21,249 bases of DNA, from the NCBI GenBank assembly GCA_900552845.1, contig USBC01000011.1, positions 1-21,249 on the forward strand. The letters run 5' to 3'. Made by a program: the position numbers and the translations under genes. The notes beneath the pieces were generated by a model, which worked only from the letters and a program-made list of their open reading frames with translations, was not told the origin of the DNA and ran no database searches. Origin of the DNA: an uncultured Oscillospiraceae bacterium. Lineage in GTDB: Bacteria > Bacillota > Clostridia > Oscillospirales > Ruminococcaceae. Shown here piece after piece: positions 7,239-13,726 of the stretch (positions are counted from its first letter, which is position 1; each line of letters opens with the position of its first letter).

Positions 7239-7267
7239 ATAATAACAGAACTATGCCGGACTATCAA
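7239..7267 (-). promoter_or_regulatory. Promoter of the broken two-component system
   Basis: TTGATA (7262-7267) is 17 bases from TATTAT (7239-7244) on the minus strand, each one base from consensus. With the kinase deleted, transcripts from here would run toward cwlD. Confidence 0.65.
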
Positions 7268-7293
7268 CCCGGCAGCGGATCAGTTAGAAAAGA

Positions 7294-7323
7294 CCCCGCC
7301 AAGAGCAGCAGTTCTTGGCGGGG
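7294..7323. terminator. Strong hairpin, probable terminator
   Basis: A perfect 11-base GC-rich stem (7294-7304 with 7313-7323) encloses an 8-base loop. On the plus strand it is followed by CTTTTAT, on the minus strand by TCTTTTCT. On the minus strand it would stop transcripts from the small membrane protein gene at 7509-7820 before they reach the two-component promoter. On the plus strand it has no surviving gene to serve. Confidence 0.75.
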
Positions 7324-7508
7324 CTTTTATATGTGCGGTCTGTCTTTCCTACGGTATGAAGGCTATATCGCGCTATTTTACGCAGTAATTGCTACCCAAT
7401 AATAGTAAGCCGTTAATTATTAGGGTATTTGACATATGGCAAGAAACTGCTCCAGCGTAGTTTTTGCAGAAGGAAGTCTCACTTCTGGAACTTATTATGC
7501 TGTTTTAA
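7324..7508. other. Intergenic stretch without a recognisable gene
   Basis: Together with 7030-7323 this makes nearly 480 bases without an intact gene. Only very short frames are present. A weak imperfect inverted repeat (CAGAAG/CTTCTG) lies at about 7468-7488, just past the small membrane protein stop. Nothing here resembles a known element. Confidence 0.5.
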
Positions 7509-7820
7509 TCAAACGAAAACAAAAAACCTTCCCGTAATCAGTTCCCCAATGTAGATTGCCACAATGATTGTTGATAAAGCGGCGGCAACCCACAGTTCGG
7601 TTTTCTTTTTTGTATGTATGGATTCTTCTGCCGGATTGAAGGCTTTTAACCAGATGTAAGCCAATGAGCACAGCCATTGAGATAAGAGGAGAGCGCCATA
7701 CAGATAATCTGTTGGCATAATCCCATCTTTCTCCATGTGACCATATGCCCATAGCTGTGCAAAAAAAGCTACCAATAGCATTCCAGTTAGTATATCATGA
7801 ATGTTCTTGGTGTATTTCAT
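7509..7820 (-). CDS. Small three-helix membrane protein, unrecognised
   Basis: The 103-residue protein has three predicted membrane helices: about residues 8-27, 39-59 and 76-97. Between helices 2 and 3 is a hydrophilic loop with NPAEES and a KKKTE basic patch. By the positive-inside rule that loop and the N-terminus do not fall on the same side, giving N-out with the loop in. I do not recognise the family. It is supported as real by a strong GAGGAG ribosome site before the ATG at 7820 and by the consistent membrane pattern. It stands alone between the tRNA operon and the wrecked two-component system, so context gives no function. Confidence 0.68.
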   Translation of the reverse strand: MKYTKNIHDILTGMLLVAFFAQLWAYGHMEKDGIMPTDYLYGALLLSQWLCSLAYIWLKAFNPAEESIHTKKKTELWVAAALSTIIVAIYIGELITGRFFVFV

Positions 7821-8142
7821 TTTGTTTCTCCTCTTGATACGATACGATGTTATGTTGTTCGGTAGTGCTTTTTTCGGTGAGGGCTTGCCTACTGTATTGG
7901 ACTCGTCTCCTTTCCGATTAAGAAAACAGACTTGTAAATATACTCAAAATAATCCACTGAAAGAAAAATAATCTATATAAATATAATAACATGAAAAGAA
8001 ACAAGAAGCAAGGAATAGAAAAAAACAGCTGCAAATGCAAGAACGGCAACTTTGCTTTTCGCTATACCCCGATTGTCGCGGAGTTGAGCAGCCGATTTAA
8101 GCCCGCAGATAAAGCATCTATTTGTTGGTATCTTTAGATATA
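7821..8142. other. Intergenic stretch between tRNA terminator and small membrane gene
   Basis: More than 300 bases without a supported gene. On the minus strand it should hold the promoter of the small membrane gene, but no clear -35/-10 pair was found. A GATAC repeat lies at about 7837-7847. A plus-strand frame from 7991 of 48 codons (begins MKRNKKQGIEKN, with a CKCKNG motif) lacks a ribosome site, so I do not call it a gene. Confidence 0.5.
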
Positions 8143-8144
8143 AA

Positions 8145-8182
8145 AAGAAAAAACCCTCTCTTGCCTTAACAGGCAAAAGAGG
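8145..8182 (-). terminator. Intrinsic terminator of the tRNA operon
   Basis: On the minus strand an 11-base stem (8172-8182 with 8155-8165, one G-U pair) has a 6-base loop and is followed by GTTTTTTCTTTTT. It begins eight bases after the tRNA-Gly CCA. Confidence 0.92.
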
Positions 8183-8189
8183 ATTTGTT

Positions 8190-8265
8190 TGGAGCGGGTT
8201 ACGAGGCTCGAACTCGCTACCTCCACCTTGGCAAGGTGGCGCTCTACCAGATGAGCTAAACCCGC
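8190..8265 (-). tRNA. tRNA-Gly (anticodon GCC)
   Basis: 76 bases including an encoded CCA. The acceptor stem GCGGGTT pairs with AACCCGC. The anticodon loop is TTGCCAA, and the T-loop begins TTCGAG. It is the last of three tRNAs in one transcript. Confidence 0.97.
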
Positions 8266-8273
8266 ATATTTTA

Positions 8274-8350
8274 TGGCGACCCGGATGGGGCTCGAACCCA
8301 CGACCTCTAGCGTGACAGGCTAGCGTTCTAACCAGCTGAACTACCGGGCC
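8274..8350 (-). tRNA. tRNA-Asp (anticodon GTC)
   Basis: 77 bases including an encoded CCA. The acceptor stem GGCCCGG pairs with CCGGGTC. The anticodon stem CTAGC/GCTAG holds the loop CTGTCAC, and the T-loop begins TTCGAG. Eight bases separate it from tRNA-Gly. Confidence 0.97.
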
Positions 8351-8352
8351 AT

Positions 8353-8428
8353 TGGTGGGAACAACAGGGCTCGAACCTGTGACCCCCTGCTTGTAAGGCA
8401 GGTGCTCTCCCAGCTGAGCTATGCTCCC
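8353..8428 (-). tRNA. tRNA-Val (anticodon TAC)
   Basis: 76 bases including an encoded CCA. The acceptor stem GGGAGCA pairs with TGTTCCC. The anticodon stem CCTGC/GCAGG holds the loop CTTACAA, and the T-loop begins TTCGAG. First in the operon, two bases ahead of tRNA-Asp. Confidence 0.97.
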
Positions 8429-8474
8429 ACATCGGCTTGTCCTCCGGCGGATATTTCCGCAGGCGACGAAATTG

Positions 8475-8503
8475 ATTATACTATATCTATGCCGTCTTGT
8501 CAA
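8475..8503 (-). promoter_or_regulatory. Perfect consensus promoter of the tRNA operon
   Basis: TTGACA (8498-8503), a 17-base spacer, then TATAAT (8475-8480) on the minus strand. Start is near 8468, giving a leader of about 40 bases with a small GCGGA/TCCGC hairpin. The A-rich tract upstream (about 8506-8547) could act as an UP element. This fits the high output needed for tRNA. Confidence 0.93.
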
Positions 8504-8561
8504 CCGTTTTCCCTTATTTTTTTGAATTTTTTCGATCTTTTTTTCCAAGCATTTCGGCATC

Positions 8562-8933
8562 TCAATTTCCCAAATACGCTACCGGTCGTAGGGTTTCTAC
8601 CAATCGTTCCCCAACCCCTTGAATATTGCGGAATTCCTCCCAATTTTGAAATGAGCCATGTGCCGCGCGATATTGCAGGATCCGTTCCGCTAAAACTTCA
8701 CCGATTCCGGGAAGTGAAATCAATTCTTCTTGATCCGCCGAATTGATGTCTGTAGAGCCCAACCTCAGAAACTCGTCCAGCTCCTGCGGCACCACAGTCG
8801 TCTGCGGTTCAAACGGCATCTCCTCATATGGATCCTCTCGCAGCGGAATCATAAGTAAAGCTGCGCACAGTAAAAGGGCAGTCACCAGCAATATCCTGTC
8901 CAAACGACGCAGTAAAAGACGATATCCTGCCAT
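8562..8933 (-). CDS. Short ComEA-like helix-hairpin-helix DNA-binding membrane protein
   Basis: 123 residues: a basic N-terminus, a membrane anchor at 13-30, a linker, then a double HhH domain from about residue 61. That domain opens TDINSADQEEL, has hairpin LPGIGE (74-79) and a second hairpin IQGVGE (104-109), the signature of the ComEA C-terminal domain. ComEA is the DNA receptor of competence; the usual protein of about 200 residues also has an SLBB domain between anchor and HhH, which is missing here. No comEB or comEC is adjacent. The ATG at 8933 has GGAGGG at good spacing. Longer readings would start inside the upstream terminator. A role in DNA binding at the outer membrane face is likely; competence itself is unproven. 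Confidence 0.82.
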   Translation of the reverse strand: MAGYRLLLRRLDRILLVTALLLCAALLMIPLREDPYEEMPFEPQTTVVPQELDEFLRLGSTDINSADQEELISLPGIGEVLAERILQYRAAHGSFQNWEEFRNIQGVGERLVETLRPVAYLGN

Positions 8934-8965
8934 AGGAAGCCCTCCATCCATTGCAGCAGCATCGT

Positions 8966-9002
8966 AAAATCCGCCCGACACCGTTCTTGCGGCATCGGGC
9001 GG
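8966..9002 (-). terminator. Intrinsic terminator after the transketolase genes
   Basis: On the minus strand a 13-base GC-rich stem (8990-9002 with 8971-8983, two G-U pairs) has loop CAAGAA and is followed by ATTTTA. It ends the long operon just past the transketolase C-subunit stop and only 33 bases before the ComEA-like start. Confidence 0.85.
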
Positions 9003-9013
9003 CGCCGCTCAAT

Positions 9014-9958
9014 TTACTTCTTCAGCAGTTCCTTTGCACGGGCGGCAATATTCTCCGCTGTAAATCCAAATTCTTCCAGCAGCTTTGCCCCGGGACCGGA
9101 ATGACCGAACTGATCATTGACGCCAAGGCGACTCACCTTACAGGGTGCTTCCTCGGCAATCGCCTCCATCACCGCAGATCCCAAGCCACCAATAATGGAA
9201 TGTTCCTCGCAGGTGAGAATACGACCTGTCTCGCAACTTGCCTTTATCATCAGTTCCTTATCAATCGGCTTAATGGTATGGATGTTGATAATGCGGGCGT
9301 CAATTCCCTCAGCAGCCAATAATTCACCGGCCTTGATTGCTTCCCCGACCAAAATACCGGTCGCCACAATGGTCACGTCTTTGCCGTCTCGTAGAGTAAT
9401 TCCCTTGCCCATCTCAAATTTGTAGGTTTCAGCGTCGTTGAAAATCGGCGCTGCAAGACGACCGAAACGCAGATAAACAGGACCGACGTACGCAGCAGCT
9501 GCTCTTACAGCGGCTTTTGCCTCTACATCATCGGCAGGATTGATGACAACCATGCCGGGGATCGTGCGCATCAGCGCAATATCTTCATTGCATTGATGGG
9601 TTGCGCCGTCCTCACCCACTGAGATACCGGCATGGGTCGCACCAATCTTGACGTTAAGGTGGGGATAACCGATGCTGTTGCGAATCTGCTCATAAGCGCG
9701 TCCGGCTGCAAACATCGCAAAGGTGCTTGCAAAAGGAATGTACCCGCAGGTGGAAACACCCGCCGCAGCAACCATCATATTACCCTCGGCAATACCGCAA
9801 TCAAAGAAACGGTCTGGGAACGCCTTTTTGAATACTCCGGTCTTGGTTGCCCCGGCAAGATCCGCATCAAATACAACGATATTGGGGTTTTGCTGTCCCA
9901 ACTCTACCAGTACTTCGCCGTAGCTGTCTCTGGTTGCCTTTTTCATTATCTCTGCCAT
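9014..9958 (-). CDS. Transketolase, C-terminal subunit (pyrimidine-binding and C domains)
   Basis: Second half of a split transketolase: transfers two-carbon units between sugar phosphates in the non-oxidative pentose phosphate pathway, forming thiamine-diphosphate active sites with the partner subunit. The 314 residues comprise the pyrimidine-binding domain, with the cofactor-activating glutamate in CGIAEGNMM (E58) and ATHAGISVGEDGATHQ, followed by the C-terminal domain (TIVATGILVGEA, HTIKPID, and GHSGPGAKLLEEFG). The start ATG at 9958 is one base after the partner's stop and has GGAGGT eight bases ahead, so translation is coupled. A DXP synthase or pyruvate-type enzyme is less likely because the split pair matches clostridial transketolases. 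Confidence 0.94.
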   Translation of the reverse strand: MAEIMKKATRDSYGEVLVELGQQNPNIVVFDADLAGATKTGVFKKAFPDRFFDCGIAEGNMMVAAAGVSTCGYIPFASTFAMFAAGRAYEQIRNSIGYPHLNVKIGATHAGISVGEDGATHQCNEDIALMRTIPGMVVINPADDVEAKAAVRAAAAYVGPVYLRFGRLAAPIFNDAETYKFEMGKGITLRDGKDVTIVATGILVGEAIKAGELLAAEGIDARIINIHTIKPIDKELMIKASCETGRILTCEEHSIIGGLGSAVMEAIAEEAPCKVSRLGVNDQFGHSGPGAKLLEEFGFTAENIAARAKELLKK

Positions 9959-9959
9959 C

Positions 9960-10784
9960 TTACCGCACCTCCAGCTCTTTCATGCCCTGCTCATACTCGG
10001 CGTCGTTGGGGGCCTTTCCATGCCAGCTCGCCTGATCCTCCATATAGCTTACACCCTTGCCCTTTACCGTCTTGGCAATGACCGCAGCCGGTTTTCCGGA
10101 AGTCTTCATCACTTTTTGGAAGGTCTCCTCCAGTGCGGCAAAATCATGTCCGTCACAGCAAATAACTTCAAACCCAAAGGCACGGAATTTCTCATCAATG
10201 GGATAAGGGGAGGAAACCTCACCGATGCGCCCGTCGATCTGCAAATCGTTATTATCGATAATAAAGCACAGATTATCCAGCTTATAGTGGTCAGCAAACA
10301 TCGCTGCCTCCCATACCTGACCTTCTTCGATCTCACCATCGCCCAAAATGGTATAGACACGATAATCCTTCTTGCTCAATTTACCGGCAAGCGCCATACC
10401 GCAGGCAGCGCTCACACCCTGCCCAAGCGAGCCGGCAGAGAAATCAATGCCGGGGGCCTTGTTCATGTCTGGGTGTCCCTGCAAACGAGAGCCAATTGCA
10501 CGGAAGGTAGTCAGCTCCTCCTTCGGGAAAAAGCCCTTCACCGCCAGCATAGCATATAGTGCAGGGCAGGTGTGTCCCTTACTCAATACCAACCTGTCAC
10601 GATCCTCCCAGCGGGGGTTCTTGGGATCCACCCTCAGAATCTCACTGTACAGGTAAGTGATAATATCCGCTACCGAAAGAGACCCGCCCGGATGACCCGA
10701 ATTAGCGGCATGAACCTCGGTCAAAATTCCGCGGCGCACCTCGGTGGCGGTCGCTTTCAGTTGCTCCAGTTTTTCCTGTGTCAT
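9960..10784 (-). CDS. Transketolase, N-terminal subunit (TPP-binding domain)
   Basis: 274 residues, the pyrophosphate-binding half of the split enzyme. It shows HAANSGHPGGSLS (H31), LSKGHTCPALY (H71), GHPDM (H104), and the thiamine-diphosphate/magnesium motif GDGEIEEGQVWEA (148-160) with the distal asparagines in IDNNDLQIDG. The ATG at 10784 is preceded by GGAGGT. It follows the pseudouridine synthase by 21 bases with no terminator seen, so it is probably at the distal end of the division/lipoprotein operon. Confidence 0.95.
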   Translation of the reverse strand: MTQEKLEQLKATATEVRRGILTEVHAANSGHPGGSLSVADIITYLYSEILRVDPKNPRWEDRDRLVLSKGHTCPALYAMLAVKGFFPKEELTTFRAIGSRLQGHPDMNKAPGIDFSAGSLGQGVSAACGMALAGKLSKKDYRVYTILGDGEIEEGQVWEAAMFADHYKLDNLCFIIDNNDLQIDGRIGEVSSPYPIDEKFRAFGFEVICCDGHDFAALEETFQKVMKTSGKPAAVIAKTVKGKGVSYMEDQASWHGKAPNDAEYEQGMKELEVR

Positions 10785-10805
10785 AGCTACCTCCGATTAC
10801 ACGAT

Positions 10806-11723
10806 TTACTCTTTGCTTATTTTTTTCAGCAGCACCGTAAAGTATTCCGGCAGTGCCGAATCTAATTCCATATATTCACCCGTTCTCGGGTGGATAAACC
10901 CTATTTTTTTTGCGTGCAAGCATTGTCCCTGCAATCCGCAGTCCGGTCTGCCCGCCGCATACACGGGATCTCCCACCACAGGGTGACCCATATACGCCAT
11001 ATGAACACGGATCTGATGCGTTCGCCCTGTCTCAAGCCGACACCGGATATGCGAAAAGCCCGGATATTCCATTAGCACCTCGGCATGCGTCACTGCATGC
11101 CGACTGTTTTCCTCAGTCACGCACATTTTCTTTCGGTCAAGTCTGTGCCGCCCGATAGGTGCATCTACGGTAAAACGGTTTTCTTTAAAATGCCCGTAAA
11201 CAACGGCTTCATATTCGCGAGTAAAGCTGTGAGCCTTTATCTGCTCGGCAAGCCCTCGGTGCGCAAAATCATTCTTTGCCACGATCAAAAGACCGCTGGT
11301 ATCTTTGTCGATACGATGTACAATACCGGGACGGATCTCCCCATTAATGCCGGAAAGACTATCTCCGCAATGATACAAAAGAGCATTCACCAATGTACCG
11401 GTATAATTGCCGGCTGCCGGGTGAACCACCATTCCCTTTGGCTTATTCACCACCAGCAGGTCATTGTCCTCAAATACAATGTCCAGCGGAATATTCTCTG
11501 CTTGCGTACCGGTCGGAACCGGTTCGGGCAGAAAAATCGAAATCTCGTCGCCTGCTCGCAGAGTATCCTTTTTCCCAGCCGACACACTGTTCCGCAGAAT
11601 TCTTCCCTTTTCTGCAAGCGTCTGTATCTGGCTTCGGGAAAGCTCCGGCGCCAGCAATGCCAAACCTTTATCCAAGCGGCAGCCAGCTGCATCTTCCGTT
11701 ACGATCAGTTCACGACGTTCCAC
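10806..11723 (-). CDS. RluD-family 23S rRNA pseudouridine synthase
   Basis: Converts specific uridines in large-subunit rRNA to pseudouridine. From the GTG start there are 305 residues: an N-terminal S4 RNA-binding domain (about residues 8-75: RLDKGLALLAPELSRSQIQTLAEKGRI), then the catalytic domain with NKPKGMVVHP, the active-site aspartate in HRIDKDTSGLL (D139), and RLETGRTHQIRVHMAYMGHPVVGDPVY. The GTG at 11723 has GGAG seven bases ahead; a TTG eight codons upstream has no ribosome site. It overlaps the lspA end by 14 bases, as in the Bacillus lspA-ylyB pair, so coupling is likely. Target uridines cannot be read from sequence. Confidence 0.94.
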   Translation of the reverse strand: MERRELIVTEDAAGCRLDKGLALLAPELSRSQIQTLAEKGRILRNSVSAGKKDTLRAGDEISIFLPEPVPTGTQAENIPLDIVFEDNDLLVVNKPKGMVVHPAAGNYTGTLVNALLYHCGDSLSGINGEIRPGIVHRIDKDTSGLLIVAKNDFAHRGLAEQIKAHSFTREYEAVVYGHFKENRFTVDAPIGRHRLDRKKMCVTEENSRHAVTHAEVLMEYPGFSHIRCRLETGRTHQIRVHMAYMGHPVVGDPVYAAGRPDCGLQGQCLHAKKIGFIHPRTGEYMELDSALPEYFTVLLKKISKE

Positions 11724-12198
11724 GCTTTTTCTCCTTTTTTCCGTCAATGAACAGAATATAAATCACCAGCAGCGCCACACCGACAGTAATCGAAATATCC
11801 GCCACATTAAAGGTTGGGAATCGATCCCAAAATGCAAAGCGAATAAAATCCACCACATAGCTCTGCGCCACGCGGTCGATCAGGTTCCCAATACCGCCGG
11901 AAACCACCAGCGTCAACGCCAGAAAAGCGACATTCGGTATCTTGCTGCGCTTTACAGCCATGTAAATAATGATCGCCAGCAGCATTACGGCAGTCGCTGC
12001 AATCAGTAGTGTTTGCTTGCCGGAAAGCATTCCCCATGCCGCACCGTCGTTGCCGTTGGGCAAATAATCAAAACTGAAAAGATGCGGTACCACTGGCACC
12101 GTGCCGGCGTTCGTCAGGTGATTGATCGCCCACTGCTTACTCCATTGATCCAATAGCAGCATCAGCACACCAAGCGACATCGAAATTATTTTGAACAT
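11710..12198 (-). CDS. lspA: Lipoprotein signal peptidase (signal peptidase II)
   Basis: Membrane aspartyl protease that removes the signal peptide from prolipoproteins after lipid attachment. 162 residues with four membrane helices (about 3-19, 63-82, 89-103 and 135-152). Conserved blocks are DQWSKQ (D17), NDGAAWGML, GGIGNLIDR with catalytic D108, and FNVADI with catalytic D134. The C-terminus is the usual basic tail. The ATG at 12198 follows GAGGG at seven bases; a longer reading from 12234 would start inside the hairpin upstream. It sits between divIVA and the pseudouridine synthase; in Bacillus ileS separates divIVA and lspA, and it is absent here. Confidence 0.96.
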   Translation of the reverse strand: MFKIISMSLGVLMLLLDQWSKQWAINHLTNAGTVPVVPHLFSFDYLPNGNDGAAWGMLSGKQTLLIAATAVMLLAIIIYMAVKRSKIPNVAFLALTLVVSGGIGNLIDRVAQSYVVDFIRFAFWDRFPTFNVADISITVGVALLVIYILFIDGKKEKKRGTS

Positions 12199-12210
12199 AT
12201 CAATACCCTC

Positions 12211-12246
12211 AAAAGTCTGCGATCCGTTGTACACAGACCGCAGACT
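12211..12246 (-). terminator. Hairpin between divIVA and lspA, weak terminator or attenuator
   Basis: An 11-base stem (12236-12246 with 12214-12224, one G-U pair) encloses an 11-base loop and is followed by only three or four U residues. It lies just past the divIVA stop and only about 15 bases before the lspA start. The short U-run suggests partial termination, tuning lspA below divIVA, or an RNA-processing site. Confidence 0.5.
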
Positions 12247-12259
12247 ATTTTAGCTTTTA

Positions 12260-13075
12260 TTAAAAGTCTTCGTCCTCATCGTCCATGAGATTGAAATCAT
12301 TGCCGAATTTCAGCCCCTCGAACTTACTGCGGCGATCGCTGTCTTTCTGATCGCCGGTCTCAAAATTGAGGATCTTCTGCTTTGTCTTTTCAAATTCAGC
12401 AAAAATATCTTTGCCCGCCTCCGGAATATCATCTACAGGCTCAGCATCAGAAACGATGAGTTCCTCAACAATAGGTTCCTCGTCATGCTCTGCGGTTGCT
12501 TCCTCGGCTGCCACAACCGTCTCCTCAGGAACGGCGTCGGACGCTCCCGAATCCTCTGGCGCCTCACATATCTCCGCCACAGAGGTCTCCTCCGGAGTGG
12601 GCTCCTCTGCAGCAGGCTCCTCAACAGGAGTACTGTCGGTCACGGGAATACGGGTCACAAGCTCAATATGCTCACGGTACAGTTCGATGAGCTTGGCTTT
12701 AAAGTCCGCCGCCGCAGTTTGAACACGGATCAATTCGTCCTTTTCATCTTCCACCTTTTTACGAGCTTCCTCAACAATATGCGCCGCCTTTACAGAGGCC
12801 TCGCGCATTGTGATCTCAGCCTTGTTATTTGCATTCTTAATAATGCTGTCGCCCATCTTCTGTGCGCCTAACAGCGCCTCACGCAGGCTATCTTCGTCAT
12901 CACGGTATTTCTGCAGGCTGTCAGCAAGCACACCTATCTTGTCCTCCAATGCCTCATTCTGCTCCTGCAAATCCTTTATAGTATCCAAAAGCTTATCAAT
13001 GTAGGAATCCACTTCCTCGCTCTTGTAGCCGGAAAGTCCTTTGCTAAACTGCGGATGCTCCAACCGATCGGTCAT
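12260..13075 (-). CDS. divIVA: DivIVA-domain division-site protein
   Basis: 271 residues. The N-terminal membrane-binding domain has the DivIVA form FSKGLSGYKSEEVDSYIDKLL. Next come long coiled coils (about 26-60 and 85-140), then a very acidic, proline-, alanine- and valine-rich low-complexity region (about 148-225), and a C-terminal tail ending MDDEDEDF. DivIVA senses negative membrane curvature and recruits partners to poles and septa. Location beside sepF is the classic Gram-positive cluster. The acidic insert makes it longer than Bacillus DivIVA (about 164). The ATG at 13075 has GGGGAGGT ahead. GpsB, a shorter paralogue, is excluded by length. Confidence 0.9.
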   Translation of the reverse strand: MTDRLEHPQFSKGLSGYKSEEVDSYIDKLLDTIKDLQEQNEALEDKIGVLADSLQKYRDDEDSLREALLGAQKMGDSIIKNANNKAEITMREASVKAAHIVEEARKKVEDEKDELIRVQTAAADFKAKLIELYREHIELVTRIPVTDSTPVEEPAAEEPTPEETSVAEICEAPEDSGASDAVPEETVVAAEEATAEHDEEPIVEELIVSDAEPVDDIPEAGKDIFAEFEKTKQKILNFETGDQKDSDRRSKFEGLKFGNDFNLMDDEDEDF

Positions 13076-13124
13076 TTTCAGTACCTCCCCATGGTCGTCT
13101 GTATTGTTTTTTCGTTTTTCCTTG

Positions 13125-13619
13125 TTACAGATACAGCCCGCTGTTTTCCAGCTCGTCCAGCAAGCTGTCTCCCATTACCCCGACATTATAAGGGGTGATG
13201 ATATAGGTTGAGTTCGCCACTTTTTTAATCTGACCGCCGTTGGCATATGCAACGCCGCTTAAAAAGTCCACCAATCGGCGGGCGATCTCTCGATTGGTCG
13301 ATTCAAGATTAAGCACAACGGTACGCTTTGCCAGCAGATGATCCGCAATACCGGAGGCGTCCTCAAATTTTTCCGGTTTTACCAACACCACCTGCAGCTG
13401 CGTGGTGGTATTGATATTGACGACCTTATTATCCTTTCTGGGGGCAGCAGACGGCTTTTCCATCGGCTCTGCTCTGCCGGAGCGATAGTCGGACTGAACG
13501 GAAAATCCATCAAAAGGATCGTCCTCCTGCTCCTCGATCTGCTCGTTTTCCTCGAAATCGTCCTCAAAATCTTCTTCGCCGATCCCCATAAAGTCCTTGA
13601 ATTTATTGATGAAACTCAT
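13125..13619 (-). CDS. sepF: Cell division protein SepF
   Basis: SepF anchors FtsZ to the membrane and organises the septum. The 164 residues have the usual plan: an N-terminal amphipathic membrane helix (MSFINKFKDFMGI), a disordered acidic linker (about 15-65), and the conserved C-terminal domain (about 70-164) with VVLVKPEKFEDASGIADHLLAKRTVVLNLE, ARRLVDFLSGVAYANGG and FxITPxNV-like IITPYNVGVMGD. The ATG at 13619 follows AAGGAGG. Its own promoter lies in the 107-base gap upstream, so it starts a transcription unit with divIVA, lspA and the genes beyond. Confidence 0.96.
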   Translation of the reverse strand: MSFINKFKDFMGIGEEDFEDDFEENEQIEEQEDDPFDGFSVQSDYRSGRAEPMEKPSAAPRKDNKVVNINTTTQLQVVLVKPEKFEDASGIADHLLAKRTVVLNLESTNREIARRLVDFLSGVAYANGGQIKKVANSTYIITPYNVGVMGDSLLDELENSGLYL

Positions 13620-13658
13620 AGTGGTCCTCCTTGCGCAGAAAGTTTTATATATAGTTCT

Positions 13659-13687
13659 ATTATCCCATTCTTTGTGGTTCCTGTCAA
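13659..13687 (-). promoter_or_regulatory. Sigma-A type promoter of sepF
   Basis: Perfect TTGACA (13682-13687), 17-base spacer, GATAAT (13659-13664) on the minus strand; start near 13652 with a short leader ending in the sepF ribosome site. A TTGTGGT/ACCACAA inverted repeat with a 15-base loop (about 13672-13701) spans the -35 and could be a weak terminator of the upstream gene or a regulator site. Confidence 0.75.
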
Positions 13688-13726
13688 TGAGTTACCACAA
13701 GAAATTGTGTTTCTCTCTTTCATTTC

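Noticed and set aside
6947..7267. A 106-codon minus-strand frame upstream of and overlapping the response regulator start
   Set aside because: It starts at or before the predicted transcription start, has no ribosome site, and overlaps the well-supported receiver start in another frame. Treated as leader, not a gene.
7991..8137. 48-codon plus-strand frame with a CKCKNG motif
   Set aside because: No ribosome site, no promoter seen, and no family resemblance that I can recognise; it ends just before the tRNA terminator. Could be chance.
8182..8265. tRNA-Gly 3' end as an integration site for a mobile island
   Set aside because: The adjacent stretch is accessory-looking, but I found no second copy of the tRNA 3' end and no integrase, so an attachment site cannot be supported.
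7973..8560. Minus-strand frame of 195 codons covering the tRNA genes
   Set aside because: It reads through all three tRNAs and their promoter, so it is a shadow of RNA genes.
9632..10081. Plus-strand frames opposite the transketolase, MutS, MutL and pseudouridine synthase genes
   Set aside because: They are the complements of strongly conserved genes, lack ribosome sites and have no domain signals.
12199..12259. T-box or other riboswitch ahead of lspA
   Set aside because: The gap is only about 60 bases and contains a single hairpin; it is too small for a T-box, and no T-box sequence (TGGNACCGCG-like) is present.
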